DNA of 42,001 bases from an uncultured Burkholderiales bacterium (GTDB lineage: Bacteria > Pseudomonadota > Gammaproteobacteria > Burkholderiales > Burkholderiaceae_C), in the NCBI GenBank assembly GCA_903892175.1, contig CAITHK010000083.1, forward strand, positions 1 through 42,001, in the 5' to 3' direction. Shown here one piece after another: positions 14,807 to 24,085 of the stretch (position 1 is the stretch's first letter; every line of letters begins with the position of its first letter). The notes beneath the pieces are model-generated. The model did not search any database and was not told where the DNA came from. It saw only the letters and a list, made by a program, of their open reading frames with translations. Made by a program: the position numbers and the translations under genes.

Positions 14807-16731
14807 GCGCTGAGTTTGGACATTTCGCTTTGATTTTGGCGGCGGTGGTGGCCCTGCTGCAAGGTGTGCTTCCTTTGCTGGGTACGTATGTGCGCGGCAC
14901 GCAGATGCAAATCACCTTGCAAAGCTTGGCGCGCCCCACGGCAGCCCTGCAGTTTGTGTTGGTGGCTCTGGCTTTTGCGGCGCTGGCGGCGTGCTTTTTG
15001 AACAACGATTTTTCAGTGCAGTACGTGGCACAACATTCCAACTCTTTGCTGCCCAAGCCCTACCAGTTGGCTGCAGTGTGGGGTGGCCACGAAGGCTCAC
15101 TCTTGTTGTGGGTGTTGCTGCTGGCGCTGTGGTCGGTGGCGGTGGCGCTGTTCTCGCGCAGTTTGCCGCTGGACATGGTGGCTCGGGTGCTGAGCGTGTT
15201 GGGTTTGATTTCGGTGGGCTTTTTACTCTTTATCCTGACCACCTCGAACCCGTTTGAGCGCTTGTTGCCTGCCGCGTTGGATGGCCGTGACCTGAACCCC
15301 TTGTTGCAAGACCCCGGTTTGGTGATCCACCCGCCCATGCTCTATATGGGGTATGTCGGCATGTCGGTGGCGTTTGCCTTTGCGGTGGCTGCTTTGCTCA
15401 GTGGCCGCTTGGACGCTGCATGGGCACGTTGGTCACGCCCCTGGACCGTGATTGCCTGGACTTTTCTGACGTTTGGCATTGGTCTGGGCTCTTGGTGGGC
15501 GTATTACGAACTGGGCTGGGGCGGTTGGTGGTTTTGGGACCCGGTCGAAAACGCCTCGTTGATGCCTTGGTTGGTGGCCACCGCCTTGATCCATTCCCTC
15601 ATGGTGACCGAGAAGCGCGGCAGCTTCAAAGCCTGGACGGTGTTGTTGGCCATTGCCGCGTTTTCGCTCTCGCTGCTGGGCACGTTCTTGGTTCGCTCTG
15701 GGGTACTGACCTCGGTGCATGCCTTTGCGTCTGACCCCAGGCGCGGTGTTTTTGTGCTGATCTTTTTGGCGGTGGTGGTGGGATCTTCGTTGACCTTATT
15801 TGCCTGGCGCGCACCGCGTGTGACCTTGGGTGGCCGCATGAACTTGGTGTCGCGCGAGTCGTTCTTGCTGGCCAACAGTGTGTTGTTGGTGGTGGCCACG
15901 GCCGCGGTGCTGTTGGGCACGCTGTATCCCTTGATCATTGACGCCTTGAATTTGGGCAAGCTGTCAGTGGGCCCACCGTATTTCAATGCCGTGTTTGCGC
16001 CGCTGTTGGTGCCGGTGGTGTTTTTGATGATTCCGGGCTCGATCTCACGTTGGCGCGAGGCGCACCTGGCCGAGTTGGCGCATCAGCTGCGTTTCACCGC
16101 TGCCGGTGCCTTGGCGGTGGCCTTGGTCTGGCCTTACTTTTTGGGCGGCTGGTCGGTGGGCACGGTGTTGGGATTTTTCTTGGGCGCGTGGGTGGCCTTG
16201 GGGACGGCGCAGCAAGTGTTTGAGCGTGTGCGCAAGCCTGGTCGCGTGGGCCTGTCGTTTTGGGGGCAGCAAGTGGCCCACTTTGGCATGGCGGTGTTGG
16301 TGATGGGTGTCACCGGCGTCAAGTCTTATGAGGTTGAGCGGGATGTGCGCATGCACGTGGGCGATGTGGTGACGATTGCGCCCTACACCTTCCGTTTGGC
16401 CCAACTCAACGAGGTGCTCGGGCCCAACTACAAGGCCGTGCGCGCCGATGTGCAGGTGCTGCGCGATGGCCAGGTGGTCGAGCTGTTGCAACCCGAGAAG
16501 CGCCGCTATTTTTCGTCGGCCATGCCGATGACCGAGGCGGCCATCGATTCGGGCTTTATGCGTGATTTGTATGTGTCATTGGGTGACGCGCTGGACGATG
16601 CGCGCACCGAGTGGAGCATGCGTGTTTACTACAAGCCTTTCGTGCCCTGGCTATGGGGCGGGGTGTTGCTGATGGTGTTGGGCGGTGTGTTGGCCGCCTT
16701 GGACCGCAGATACCGCAAGGTCCAAGCATGA
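14803..16731 (+). CDS. ccmF: Cytochrome c haem lyase subunit CcmF, copy 2 (main operon)
   Basis: A 642-residue polytopic protein, paralogous to and the same length as the copy at 8449. It has the motif [19 protein letters not shown] and the same key histidines ([36 protein letters not shown]). It joins haem from CcmE to apocytochromes. It overlaps ccmE and ccmG by four bases each. Differences from copy 1 are spread through the helices and the C-terminal periplasmic domain, while the functional motifs are kept. That points to two working proteins, not one decaying copy. Confidence 0.95.
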   Translation: MSAEFGHFALILAAVVALLQGVLPLLGTYVRGTQMQITLQSLARPTAALQFVLVALAFAALAACFLNNDFSVQYVAQHSNSLLPKPYQLAAVWGGHEGSLLLWVLLLALWSVAVALFSRSLPLDMVARVLSVLGLISVGFLLFILTTSNPFERLLPAALDGRDLNPLLQDPGLVIHPPMLYMGYVGMSVAFAFAVAALLSGRLDAAWARWSRPWTVIAWTFLTFGIGLGSWWAYYELGWGGWWFWDPVENASLMPWLVATALIHSLMVTEKRGSFKAWTVLLAIAAFSLSLLGTFLVRSGVLTSVHAFASDPRRGVFVLIFLAVVVGSSLTLFAWRAPRVTLGGRMNLVSRESFLLANSVLLVVATAAVLLGTLYPLIIDALNLGKLSVGPPYFNAVFAPLLVPVVFLMIPGSISRWREAHLAELAHQLRFTAAGALAVALVWPYFLGGWSVGTVLGFFLGAWVALGTAQQVFERVRKPGRVGLSFWGQQVAHFGMAVLVMGVTGVKSYEVERDVRMHVGDVVTIAPYTFRLAQLNEVLGPNYKAVRADVQVLRDGQVVELLQPEKRRYFSSAMPMTEAAIDSGFMRDLYVSLGDALDDARTEWSMRVYYKPFVPWLWGGVLLMVLGGVLAALDRRYRKVQA

Positions 16732-17306
16732 AAAAATTTCTGATTCCTTTGGGGTTGTTTCTCGGCCTGGTGGTGTTTTTGGCCATTGGTTTGAACCGTG
16801 ACCCGCGCGAAATCCCATCGCCGTTGATCAACAAACCCGCGCCTGAATTCAGCTTGCCCACTTTGAACGGTGACACGCCTTTCTCGCCTGCCGACATGCG
16901 CGGCAAGGTGTGGATGTTCAATGTCTGGGCCACATGGTGTGTGGCGTGTCGCGAAGAGCACCCGGTGTTGGTGGCGTTTGCCCAAAAGTACAGCGTGCCC
17001 ATCGTGGGTTTGAGCTACAAAGAAATTCAGCCGCAAGACGAGGCCGCCAAGCAAAGCGTGGAAACAAAACTCCGCGTGGCGCGCGAACGCAGCCAAGTCT
17101 GGCTCCAGCGCCATGGCAACCCCTACGTCAACTCGGTGATGGACTTGGATGGCCGTGTGGGCATCAACTATGGGGTCTACGGTGTACCCGAGACCTACAT
17201 CATCGACAAAGAAGGTGTGATTCGCTTCAAGCATGTGGGCGCTGTGACCCCTGCCTTGCTGGCTGAAAAAATCATGCCGCTGATCGAAAAGCTGAATCAA
17301 TCATGA
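16728..17306 (+). CDS. ccmG: CcmG/DsbE thioredoxin-like protein
   Basis: A 192-residue membrane-anchored thiol-disulfide protein. It has an N-terminal helix at about 4-22 and a thioredoxin fold with the redox pair WATWCVACREEHP (Cys71, Cys74) and the cis-proline loop GVYGVPETYIID. CcmG reduces the cysteines of apocytochromes or CcmH before haem attachment. The track begins at 16611 inside ccmF; the ATG at 16728 overlapping the ccmF stop is the family start. There is no second ccmG in the mto-linked set, so this one presumably serves both. Confidence 0.95.
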   Translation: MKKFLIPLGLFLGLVVFLAIGLNRDPREIPSPLINKPAPEFSLPTLNGDTPFSPADMRGKVWMFNVWATWCVACREEHPVLVAFAQKYSVPIVGLSYKEIQPQDEAAKQSVETKLRVARERSQVWLQRHGNPYVNSVMDLDGRVGINYGVYGVPETYIIDKEGVIRFKHVGAVTPALLAEKIMPLIEKLNQS

Positions 17307-17773
17307 GCTTGCTGCAACGTTGTTGGCTTGGCTTGGCCTTTTGTGTGGCCGCCTTGAATGCGCACGCGCAAGCAGGGCCTGAGGGCGCGCCGCTGGCCCA
17401 AGACCCGGTGGTGGAAGCCCGCTTGGTGGTCTTGTCGCAAGAACTGCGCTGCTTGGTGTGTCAAAACGAATCCTTGGCCTCGTCGCAGGCCGAATTGGCC
17501 GATGACTTGCGCCGCGAAGTGCGCGAGCTGATTCGACAAGGCAAGACCGACCCAGAGGTGAAAGATTTTTTGGTGTCCCGCTACGGCGACTTTGTGCTCT
17601 ACCGCCCCGAGGTCAAACCTTTGACCTGGGTGCTGTGGTTTGGCCCATTTGTGTTGCTGCTGGTGGCGCTGGTTCTGCTCGGTCGGTATGTGCAAGAACG
17701 CCGCCTGCAGATCAAACCCCAGACCCTCAGCGACGAAGAACGCGCCCGTGCTGAGCAACTGTTGAAAGGCTGA
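17303..17773 (+). CDS. ccmH: CcmH (CcmL-type) apocytochrome thioreductase, copy 2
   Basis: A 156-residue protein with a signal peptide ending in NAHAQA, a periplasmic three-helix domain containing LRCLVCQNES, and a C-terminal membrane helix (VLWFGPFVLLLVALVLLG). It works with CcmG and CcmI to prepare apocytochromes for CcmF. It overlaps ccmG by four bases. It is very similar to the copy at 10379 through the redox core and differs in the signal peptide and tail. Confidence 0.94.
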   Translation: MSLLQRCWLGLAFCVAALNAHAQAGPEGAPLAQDPVVEARLVVLSQELRCLVCQNESLASSQAELADDLRREVRELIRQGKTDPEVKDFLVSRYGDFVLYRPEVKPLTWVLWFGPFVLLLVALVLLGRYVQERRLQIKPQTLSDEERARAEQLLKG

Positions 17774-17774
17774 T

Positions 17775-19112
17775 GTGACGCCCGCTCTTGTTTTCATCTT
17801 GGCTGCCACCGGCTTGACTTTGCTGGTTGTGGCGGTGTTGTGCGTGGCGCTGTGGCGCGGTGCTCTGGCGGGTGCCCGCGCAAGCTTGGGGGGCACACCT
17901 GCGGAGCAGCAAGACCTGCCGACGCAGGCCAATGCCGCGGTCTACCGTGACCAGTTGTTGGATTTGGAGCGCGAACACGCCCTGGGCCATCTGAGCGATG
18001 AAGAACTGCAAGTTGGCCGAGATGAGCTGACCCGCCGTTTGCTGGAAGACGTGGGCCCCGTGACGCTGATGCACGCCGACACCGTTGGCGATGTGCGGGG
18101 GAATGATGCCGTCACCTCGGCACAGGAGACCCGCCTGCGCAAGCCTTGGTGGCTGATGTTGGGGGTGATCTTTTGGGTGCCGGTCTTGTCGATGGGCATG
18201 TACAGCGTTTTGGGTGAGCCCCAGGCGCTCGATCCCTTGGCGGCTCAGCAAGGCATGGGCAACGAGGGTGAAATCACCCCTGAGAAGTTGGTGGCCATGG
18301 CCACTGCATTGACGCGACGTTTGCAAGATGAGCCCAACCAAGTCGATGGCTGGGTCATGTTGGGGCGGGTCCAGCGTGCCCTGGGTCGCTACGCTGAAGC
18401 CGATGAGGCCTTGCGCCGTGCGCTGGCGCTCAGCCAAGACGACAACGTGTGGATCGAACGTGCCGAGGTGTTGGCGCAAAAAAATGGCGGCAATTTCGCC
18501 GGTGAACCCTGGGCCATCATCCAGCGTGTCTTGACCGCTGACCCGCACCAACTCAACGCCTTGTTGTTGGCCGGCAGTGCGTCATATGCCGAAGACAACT
18601 TCCGGTCTGCTTTGCGTTTTTGGGAGCGTGCCCGTGAAGAGGTGTCGCCCGATTCACCCGACGCGCCTGAACTCGACCGCGCCATTGCCGAGGCGCGCAG
18701 CAAGTTGGGCTTGCCGCCCGCGCTGCCGCGTGCCGACAGCGTGAGCGAGCGCGATGCGGCCATTCAGGCCTCGAGCATCAGTGGCCGGGTGAGTTTGGTG
18801 AGCGAGTTGGCGGGCAAGGTGGCCCCCACCGACACCGTGTTTGTGTACGCCACTCCCGTGACGGGGTCGCGCATGCCGCTGGCCATTGTGCGCACCACGG
18901 CGGCCAAGTTGCCTTTTGACTTTGTGCTCGACGACAGCACGGCGATGAATCCAGCAGCCAAGCTGTCAGATGCGCAGGAGGTGACGGTGCGGGTGCGCAT
19001 TTCCAAGAGCGGTCAAGCCACCCAACAAGCCGGAGATTTGGGCGTGAGTGTGAGCCCCGTCAAACCCGGCAGCACCGGGCTGAATTTGATGGTGCGCGAC
19101 GCCTTGCGATGA
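17775..19112 (+). CDS. ccmI: CcmI-type TPR apocytochrome chaperone, copy 2
   Basis: A 445-residue protein. Membrane helices lie at about 3-28 and 120-140, with a cytoplasmic loop (AAVYRDQLLDLEREHALGHLSDEEL) between them. TPR repeats follow at about 160-300 and a C-terminal domain (DTVFVYATPVTGSRMPLAIVR). It starts with GTG one base after the ccmH stop. It guides apocytochromes to the lyase. It closes the main ccm operon and is followed by a strong palindromic terminator. Confidence 0.92.
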   Translation: MTPALVFILAATGLTLLVVAVLCVALWRGALAGARASLGGTPAEQQDLPTQANAAVYRDQLLDLEREHALGHLSDEELQVGRDELTRRLLEDVGPVTLMHADTVGDVRGNDAVTSAQETRLRKPWWLMLGVIFWVPVLSMGMYSVLGEPQALDPLAAQQGMGNEGEITPEKLVAMATALTRRLQDEPNQVDGWVMLGRVQRALGRYAEADEALRRALALSQDDNVWIERAEVLAQKNGGNFAGEPWAIIQRVLTADPHQLNALLLAGSASYAEDNFRSALRFWERAREEVSPDSPDAPELDRAIAEARSKLGLPPALPRADSVSERDAAIQASSISGRVSLVSELAGKVAPTDTVFVYATPVTGSRMPLAIVRTTAAKLPFDFVLDDSTAMNPAAKLSDAQEVTVRVRISKSGQATQQAGDLGVSVSPVKPGSTGLNLMVRDALR

Positions 19113-19141
19113 ATTGACTGCGACTTGACGTGGCCAAAACA

Positions 19142-19165
19142 AAAGCGGCTCCATGGAGCCGCTTT
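19142..19165. terminator. Perfect palindromic, probably bidirectional terminator
   Basis: The 12-base half AAAGCGGCTCCA is followed directly by its exact reverse complement. It lies between ccmI and a convergent response regulator gene. The plus strand carries CTTTGTGTT after it, and the minus strand reads TTTTGTTTTGG after it, so it can stop transcription from both sides. Confidence 0.8.
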
Positions 19166-19187
19166 GTGTTGGGGTGAGGGTTGGGGT

Positions 19188-19784
19188 TTACAACAAACCG
19201 TTCATGCGTGCAAAGTGCAGCGTCTGGGTGCGACTCTTGACATTCAAGCGACGGAACAAACGCCAGAGGTGAACTTTGACCGTGTGCTCGCTGATGTCGA
19301 GTTCGGTGGCAATGTCGCGGTTGCTCAAGCCCCGGTCGAGCATGATGATCAATTGTTTTTGACGCTTGGACAGCTTGGTGTCGCCCGCGACCACGATGTC
19401 TTCGTCAGGGGTGCCGTCCGCGGCAGCAAACAGCCCCTGGATGGCCGCAGAGATGTCGTTCGCAGGTGTTGATTTTTCAATGTAGAGATCGGCGCCCGCT
19501 TCGATGCAGGTTTCTTCGGCTTCGCCGGCGGGCATGGAGGAGATCACCACCAAGGGCACGTCGCCGTACATGCCTTTGACTTCGCTCACGGCGGTGGTGC
19601 CTTTGACACCGGGCAGCAGCAAGTCCAACACAAACAACTCGGGTGCCCCGTTTTTGATGATGGCGGCTTGTAGCTCGCTGAATTTTTCCAGCTCCACCAC
19701 TTTGGCGGCTGGCTTCATGCGGCGCAGCAGCATGGCGATGGCTTGGCGCACCAGGGGATGGTCATCGATGATGTACAAACTCAT
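19188..19784 (-). CDS. Orphan LuxR/NarL-family response regulator
   Basis: A 198-residue protein. The receiver domain has Asp7-Asp8, phosphoacceptor Asp54 (LFVLDLLLPGVKG) and the conserved Lys in LYIEKST. A LuxR-type helix-turn-helix sits at about 137-195 (KLSKRQKQLIIMLDRGLSNRDIA, then SEHTVKVHLWRLFRRL). An AGGAGAG site lies just before the ATG. It follows trpS by 16 bases on the same strand, so it may be the last gene of a housekeeping transcript. No kinase gene is adjacent. It faces the end of the ccm operon across a bidirectional terminator, so co-regulation with ccm is possible but unproven. Confidence 0.9.
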   Translation of the reverse strand: MSLYIIDDHPLVRQAIAMLLRRMKPAAKVVELEKFSELQAAIIKNGAPELFVLDLLLPGVKGTTAVSEVKGMYGDVPLVVISSMPAGEAEETCIEAGADLYIEKSTPANDISAAIQGLFAAADGTPDEDIVVAGDTKLSKRQKQLIIMLDRGLSNRDIATELDISEHTVKVHLWRLFRRLNVKSRTQTLHFARMNGLL

Positions 19785-19800
19785 ATTTTCTCTCCTGCTT

Positions 19801-20997
19801 TCAGTAATTCAGCCCGATGGCTTCGCGCACGTCGCGCATGGTTTCTCTGGCCGTGATACGTGCTTTTTCAGTACCTGCGTCCACGATATCACGAACTATT
19901 TTAGGGTTAGTCACGTAAGGTTCTGCGCGTTCGAGCATCGGTTGCTGTTCTTTCAAGATGGCATCGATGATGGGTTGCTTGCATTCCAAGCAACCAATGC
20001 CCGCACTGGTGCAGCCCTGCGACACCCATTGGCGTTGCCCCTCATTGCTGTAAACCAGGTGGAATTGCCACACCGGACATTTTTCAGGGTTGCCCACGTC
20101 GGTGCGTTTCATGCGTGCCGGGTCGGTCGGCATGCGTTTGACTTTGTGCTCGATGGTGGCCCGGTCTTCGCGAATGGCAATGGCGTTGTTGTAACTTTTG
20201 CTCATCTTGGCGCCATCCAAGCCCGGCAGTTTGCTGGCTTCGGTGAGCAAGATTTGGGGCTCCGGCAGCACGATCTTGCCGGTGCCCTTGAAGTAGCCCT
20301 CTAGGCGCTCGCGGTCTTCAGCCAACAACTCAGGCGCGCTGGCCAGGTAGCCTAAGGCCCCATCCAAGGCTTTGGCGTCGCCGCTTTCTTGGTATGACTT
20401 GCGGGACTTTTCCAAGCGCTTGACGCTGTCCTTGGGCAGTTTGGCCAGGCTGCTTTGGATTTTGTCCTCGGCGTTGATTTCGCGGCCGTACAGATGGTTG
20501 AAGCGGCGTGCCGCTTCGCGGGTCAACTCCACGTGGCTGGCTTGGTCTTCGCCCACGGGCACGTACTTGGCTTTGTAGATCAAGATGTCCGCCGCTTGCA
20601 GCAAGGGGTAGCCCAAGAAGCCGTAGGTGGTCAGATCTTTGTCTTTGAGCTTTTCTTGTTGGTCTTTATAAGTGGGCACACGTTCCAACCAGCCCAGCGG
20701 CGTGCCCATGGCCAAGAGGGTGAACAACTCGGCGTGTTCGGGAATGCGACTTTGCAAAAACAAGGTGCACTGGGCCGGGTCCAGGCCGGTGGCCAACCAA
20801 TCGATCACCATTTCGTAGACGTTTTTCTCGATCACCTCACGGCTGGCGTAGTGCGTGGTCAAGGCGTGCCAATCGGCGACGAAAAAATAGCAATCCATCA
20901 GGGACTGCAGTCGGACCCAGTTTTTCAAGGCGCCGTGGTAGTGGCCCAAATGCAAAGCACCCGTGGGGCGCATGCCGGAGAGAACGCGTTCTTTCAT
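19801..20997 (-). CDS. trpS: Tryptophan--tRNA ligase
   Basis: A 398-residue class I aminoacyl-tRNA synthetase that charges tRNA-Trp. The HIGH-type motif is GALHLGHYHGAL (residues 13-24) and the KMSKS loop is GAKMSKSYNNAI. It is longer than the roughly 330-residue E. coli type because of extra sequence in the C-terminal half. That half contains four cysteines spaced C-x21-C-x6-C-x2-C (EKCPVW, QGCTSAGIGCLECKQ). The Thermotoga maritima enzyme binds a [4Fe-4S] cluster with almost the same spacing (x22, x6, x2), so cluster binding is likely. It starts 4 bases after the M50 protease stop. Confidence 0.96.
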   Translation of the reverse strand: MKERVLSGMRPTGALHLGHYHGALKNWVRLQSLMDCYFFVADWHALTTHYASREVIEKNVYEMVIDWLATGLDPAQCTLFLQSRIPEHAELFTLLAMGTPLGWLERVPTYKDQQEKLKDKDLTTYGFLGYPLLQAADILIYKAKYVPVGEDQASHVELTREAARRFNHLYGREINAEDKIQSSLAKLPKDSVKRLEKSRKSYQESGDAKALDGALGYLASAPELLAEDRERLEGYFKGTGKIVLPEPQILLTEASKLPGLDGAKMSKSYNNAIAIREDRATIEHKVKRMPTDPARMKRTDVGNPEKCPVWQFHLVYSNEGQRQWVSQGCTSAGIGCLECKQPIIDAILKEQQPMLERAEPYVTNPKIVRDIVDAGTEKARITARETMRDVREAIGLNY

Positions 20998-21001
20998 GAG
21001 A

Positions 21002-21673
21002 TCAAGGCTTTAGTAAAAATTCAAGAGGACTCAGCAGGAGCGACATGGCGAACAGGGTCCATTTCATCAAGGGCCCCATCCAGTAATCGTTGAGTATGTG
21101 AAAGGCCACCAAGGCCAGCACGATGAACATGCCGTAAGGTTCCACCTTGGAAAGCCACACGGCCTGGCGCCACGGCAGCAAGCCCACCAGCACCCGACCA
21201 CCGTCGAGCGGGGGCAAGGGGAATAGGTTGAAAACAAACATCGAGACGTTGACCACCACGCCTGCCAAGGCCATTTTGACGAAATAAGCTTCGGTGACGC
21301 CCAAGATGTTGAGCAGGTAAAACGCCAACAGCCAAACGAGGGCTTGGATGAAGTTGATGGCGGGGCCTGCGAAAGAGACCCAAATCATGTCGCGCTTGGG
21401 GTGGTGGAGGCGGCCAAAATTCACCGGCACGGGACGCGCGTAGCCAAACAAAAAAGTGCCCCCCGTGACGACGTACAGCATGGCTGGAATCACGATCGTG
21501 CCCATGGGGTCGATGTGTGGCATGGGGTTCAAGGTGACCCGGCCCATCATCCATGCGGTGTTGTCGCCCAAGCGGTGGGCCACATAGCCATGGGCCGCTT
21601 CATGCAGGGTGATGGCAAAAATCACCGGCAAGGCGTAGATCAGGACGGTTTGAATCAGGTCAGAGAAATTCAC
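21002..21673 (-). CDS. Site-2 protease family (M50) membrane metalloprotease
   Basis: A 223-residue polytopic protein. The zinc-binding motif HEAAH sits in the first helix region (ITLHEAAHGYVAHRLGD), and the second ligand motif is NLFPLPPLDGGRVL. These are the signatures of intramembrane site-2 proteases of the short SpoIVFB/YwhC-like kind. The start is GTG at 21673; no better in-frame ATG lies near. The substrate is unknown. It sits between yciO and trpS in a same-strand run, a neighbourhood common in betaproteobacteria. Confidence 0.9.
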   Translation of the reverse strand: MNFSDLIQTVLIYALPVIFAITLHEAAHGYVAHRLGDNTAWMMGRVTLNPMPHIDPMGTIVIPAMLYVVTGGTFLFGYARPVPVNFGRLHHPKRDMIWVSFAGPAINFIQALVWLLAFYLLNILGVTEAYFVKMALAGVVVNVSMFVFNLFPLPPLDGGRVLVGLLPWRQAVWLSKVEPYGMFIVLALVAFHILNDYWMGPLMKWTLFAMSLLLSPLEFLLKP

Positions 21674-21703
21674 ACAAACATTGTCGCATCGAATACTTGC
21701 GTG

Positions 21704-22342
21704 TTAACCCATGCCCAAAGCATTCAAGGGTCCGCGACCCTGGCGAATCAGGGCGGGGTCACCGCCACCATCCATCGGTGTGAGGTCAACCACGGTGGTG
21801 GGCTCCAAGGGGCACGCTCCTGCATCGATCACTGCGGCCAGCTCGTGTTCAAAACGCTCGCGGATGGCCTGTGCATCGTTCATCGGATCGGTCTCGCCCG
21901 GCGCGATCAAGGTAGTGGCCAACAAGGGGGCGCCGTGGAGCTCAAGCAAGTCGAGCAGGCAGCGGTTTTGAGGCACCCGCAAGCCAATGGTTTTGCGTTG
22001 CGGATGGCTGACCCGACGGGGCACTTCTTTGGTGGCTTCCAATATGAAGGTGTACGCCCCGGGGGTGGCGGCTTTGAGCAAACGGTACTGGCGGTTGTCG
22101 ACCCGAGCGTAGTTGGCCAGTTCGGACAGGTCACGGCACATCAGGGTCAGGTGGTGTTTGTCGTCGACTTGGCGCATGCGTCGCATGTGTTCAACCGCGG
22201 CTTTGTCGTCGAGGTGGCAGACCAAGGCGTAACTCGAGTCGGTGGGCACGGCCACCAAACCACCGCGGGTCAGCAGGGCGACGGCTTGTTTGAGCAATCG
22301 CTGCTGCGGGTTCTCGGGGTGAACTTGGAGGAACTGTGCCAT
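21704..22342 (-). CDS. yciO: YciO-type Sua5/YrdC-family protein
   Basis: A 212-residue single-domain member of the Sua5/YciO/YrdC family, which includes enzymes making threonylcarbamoyl-AMP for tRNA t6A. The start MAQFLQVHPENPQQRLLKQA and the blocks VPTDSSYALVC, LTLMCRDLSELANYA, TPGAYTFILEATKEVPRR and RKTIGLRVP match E. coli YciO closely. YciO proteins are related to, but not the same as, the essential TsaC, so the t6A role is uncertain. The track starts at a TTG at 22387; the ATG at 22342 matches the family start and follows the EamA stop by one base. Confidence 0.9.
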   Translation of the reverse strand: MAQFLQVHPENPQQRLLKQAVALLTRGGLVAVPTDSSYALVCHLDDKAAVEHMRRMRQVDDKHHLTLMCRDLSELANYARVDNRQYRLLKAATPGAYTFILEATKEVPRRVSHPQRKTIGLRVPQNRCLLDLLELHGAPLLATTLIAPGETDPMNDAQAIRERFEHELAAVIDAGACPLEPTTVVDLTPMDGGGDPALIRQGRGPLNALGMG

Positions 22343-22343
22343 C

Positions 22344-23231
22344 TCAGGGTGCGCGGTCTTCGTGGTGGCTGAGCACGGCAGCGCCAATGCCGCACAGGGC
22401 GATCAGCAGCATGCCCATGCGGGCCCACAGGTCTGGCACGTGGGCAAACACCAGCCAGCCCGCGAAGGTGGCAAAGGCGATGCCACTGTATAGAAATGGG
22501 CTCACGCTCGCAGCGGGGGCACGCGAAAAAGCCAAGATCAAGAGGTAATGGCCCAAGGTCCCCGCACAACCCACCAGCACCATCAGCTCCCATTCGAAGT
22601 CGGTGAGATCGGTGGTCCACGCGCCCCACAGCACCAAGACCGAGGCGATGATGGCGCCGACCCACCCGGTGTACAGGTGCATGGTCACAGGGCTCTCGGT
22701 TTTGGCCATGTGGCTGGTCAAAATTTGGAACGCCGCGTTGGAGACCACCAGGCTCAACGGCAACCAAGCGTGGCTGGTGTCTAGGCTGCCACCTGGGCGC
22801 ACGATCAACAAGGCGCCCACCAAGCCGCCACTCACAAACAGCCAGCGCAGCGCTGACACCTGTTCTTTCATGACAAAACGTGCCAAGGCGGTCACCACCA
22901 AGGGCGTGAGCATGACAAAGGCGGTGAATTCGGCTACTGGCATGTAGCGCAAACTGGTAAAGCCCAGCACGCTGCACATCAGCAGCAAAAAGCCGCGCAG
23001 CATTTGGAGCCGAATGTTGTGGGTTTGAAACATGGTCATGCCGTTGCGGGGCCACATCACGGCTGTGCTGGCTACCGCTTGAAAGGCATAGCGAAACCAC
23101 AGCACCATCAGCAAGGGCACGCTGGCGATCAAAAACTTGTTGGTGGTGTCGAGCACCGCAAAGCAGGCCATGGCCAAGACGGCATAAGCGATACCCGCGA
23201 GTGCGAGAGGTTGCCGCGCGGTTGAACTCAT
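22344..23231 (-). CDS. EamA-family (DMT) transporter 1
   Basis: A 295-residue protein with ten predicted membrane helices in two EamA repeats, for example AGIAYAVLAMACFAVLDTTNKFLI at the start and LYSGIAFATFAGWLVFAHVPD in the second half. The motif RGFLLLMCSVLGFTSLRYMPVAEFTAF is typical of the family. Such carriers move metabolites, often amino acids or nucleoside derivatives; the substrate cannot be told. The track extends it upstream over the PHP gene; the ATG at 23231 overlaps the PHP stop by four bases and gives the usual length. It lies between the PHP gene and yciO in one apparent operon. Confidence 0.88.
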   Translation of the reverse strand: MSSTARQPLALAGIAYAVLAMACFAVLDTTNKFLIASVPLLMVLWFRYAFQAVASTAVMWPRNGMTMFQTHNIRLQMLRGFLLLMCSVLGFTSLRYMPVAEFTAFVMLTPLVVTALARFVMKEQVSALRWLFVSGGLVGALLIVRPGGSLDTSHAWLPLSLVVSNAAFQILTSHMAKTESPVTMHLYTGWVGAIIASVLVLWGAWTTDLTDFEWELMVLVGCAGTLGHYLLILAFSRAPAASVSPFLYSGIAFATFAGWLVFAHVPDLWARMGMLLIALCGIGAAVLSHHEDRAP

Positions 23232-24085
23232 TGAATGCGGTGAGCCAACAACTCCCACACGGGAGTGAGTTGGCCGGGCAACCAAGGCAAGGTGCCCAAA
23301 TCGATGCGGCTTTCGTCGGGGCTGTGAAAGTCGCTGCCTCGCGAGGCCACCAAATTGAACTCGCGCGCCATGTCGGCGTATTTCACGTACTCGGGCGGGG
23401 TGTGGCTGCCGGTGACAACTTCGACACCTTGTCCGCCATGGGTTTTGAACTCGCTGAACAAAGCAAACTCTTCGTTGGCTGTGAAGTTGTAGCGGCCTGG
23501 GTGGGCGATCACGGCCACGCCTTGGCCCTCGGTGATCCATTGCACCGCGTCTTTGAGGCTGGCCCAGCGGTGCGGCACGAAACCGGGTTTGCCCTGCGTC
23601 AGGTAATGGCGAAACACCTCGGAGGTGTCTTGGCAGACACCTGACTCCACCAAGTAGCGAGCAAAGTGGGTGCGTGAAATCAGCTCAGGGTTACCCACGT
23701 ACTTGAGCGCGCCTTCGTAGGCCCCGTGGATGCCCACCTGGGCCAAACCCTGGGACATTTCTTGTGCACGTTCGCTGCGCCCACCACGGGTGCGGCGCAG
23801 GCCCTCGACGATGCGTGGGTCTTGGGCATCAAATCCCAGTCCAACGATGTGCACGGTTTGACCTGCAAAGGTGACAGAAATCTCGGTGCCCGTGAGGTAC
23901 TTCATGCCGTGCGCTCTTGCAGCTGCGGCCGCACGCTGTTGTCCCCCGACTTCGTCGTGGTCGGTCAAGGCCCACAACTCGACGCCGTTGGCATGTGCCC
24001 GTGCGGCCAGGGCTTCGGGTGTGAGTGTGCCGTCCGACACCACGGAGTGGCAGTGCAAATCGGCGTTCAAGATGGAGGAGCTCAC
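23228..24085 (-). CDS. PHP-domain phosphoesterase (YciV/TrpH, RNase AM type)
   Basis: A 285-residue PHP-family metal-dependent phosphoesterase. Metal ligands are visible in ADLHCHSVVSDGTL, ALTDHDEVGG, GTEIS, VIAHPGRY and SRGSDFHSPDE. The E. coli relative YciV (RNase AM, earlier TrpH) removes 5' nucleotides from short RNAs and hydrolyses 3',5'-bisphosphonucleotides. It starts with GTG at 24085, overlapping the tatD stop. In E. coli yciV and yciO are also neighbours, which supports the identification; here an EamA gene sits between them. Confidence 0.9.
   Translation of the reverse strand: MSSSILNADLHCHSVVSDGTLTPEALAARAHANGVELWALTDHDEVGGQQRAAAAARAHGMKYLTGTEISVTFAGQTVHIVGLGFDAQDPRIVEGLRRTRGGRSERAQEMSQGLAQVGIHGAYEGALKYVGNPELISRTHFARYLVESGVCQDTSEVFRHYLTQGKPGFVPHRWASLKDAVQWITEGQGVAVIAHPGRYNFTANEEFALFSEFKTHGGQGVEVVTGSHTPPEYVKYADMAREFNLVASRGSDFHSPDESRIDLGTLPWLPGQLTPVWELLAHRIQ

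Noticed and set aside
22387-23540. Long N-terminal extension of EamA transporter 1 given by the track
   Set aside because: The extra residues are Arg- and Pro-rich and lie opposite coding sequence of the PHP gene. The ATG at 23231 overlaps the PHP stop and gives a normal EamA length.
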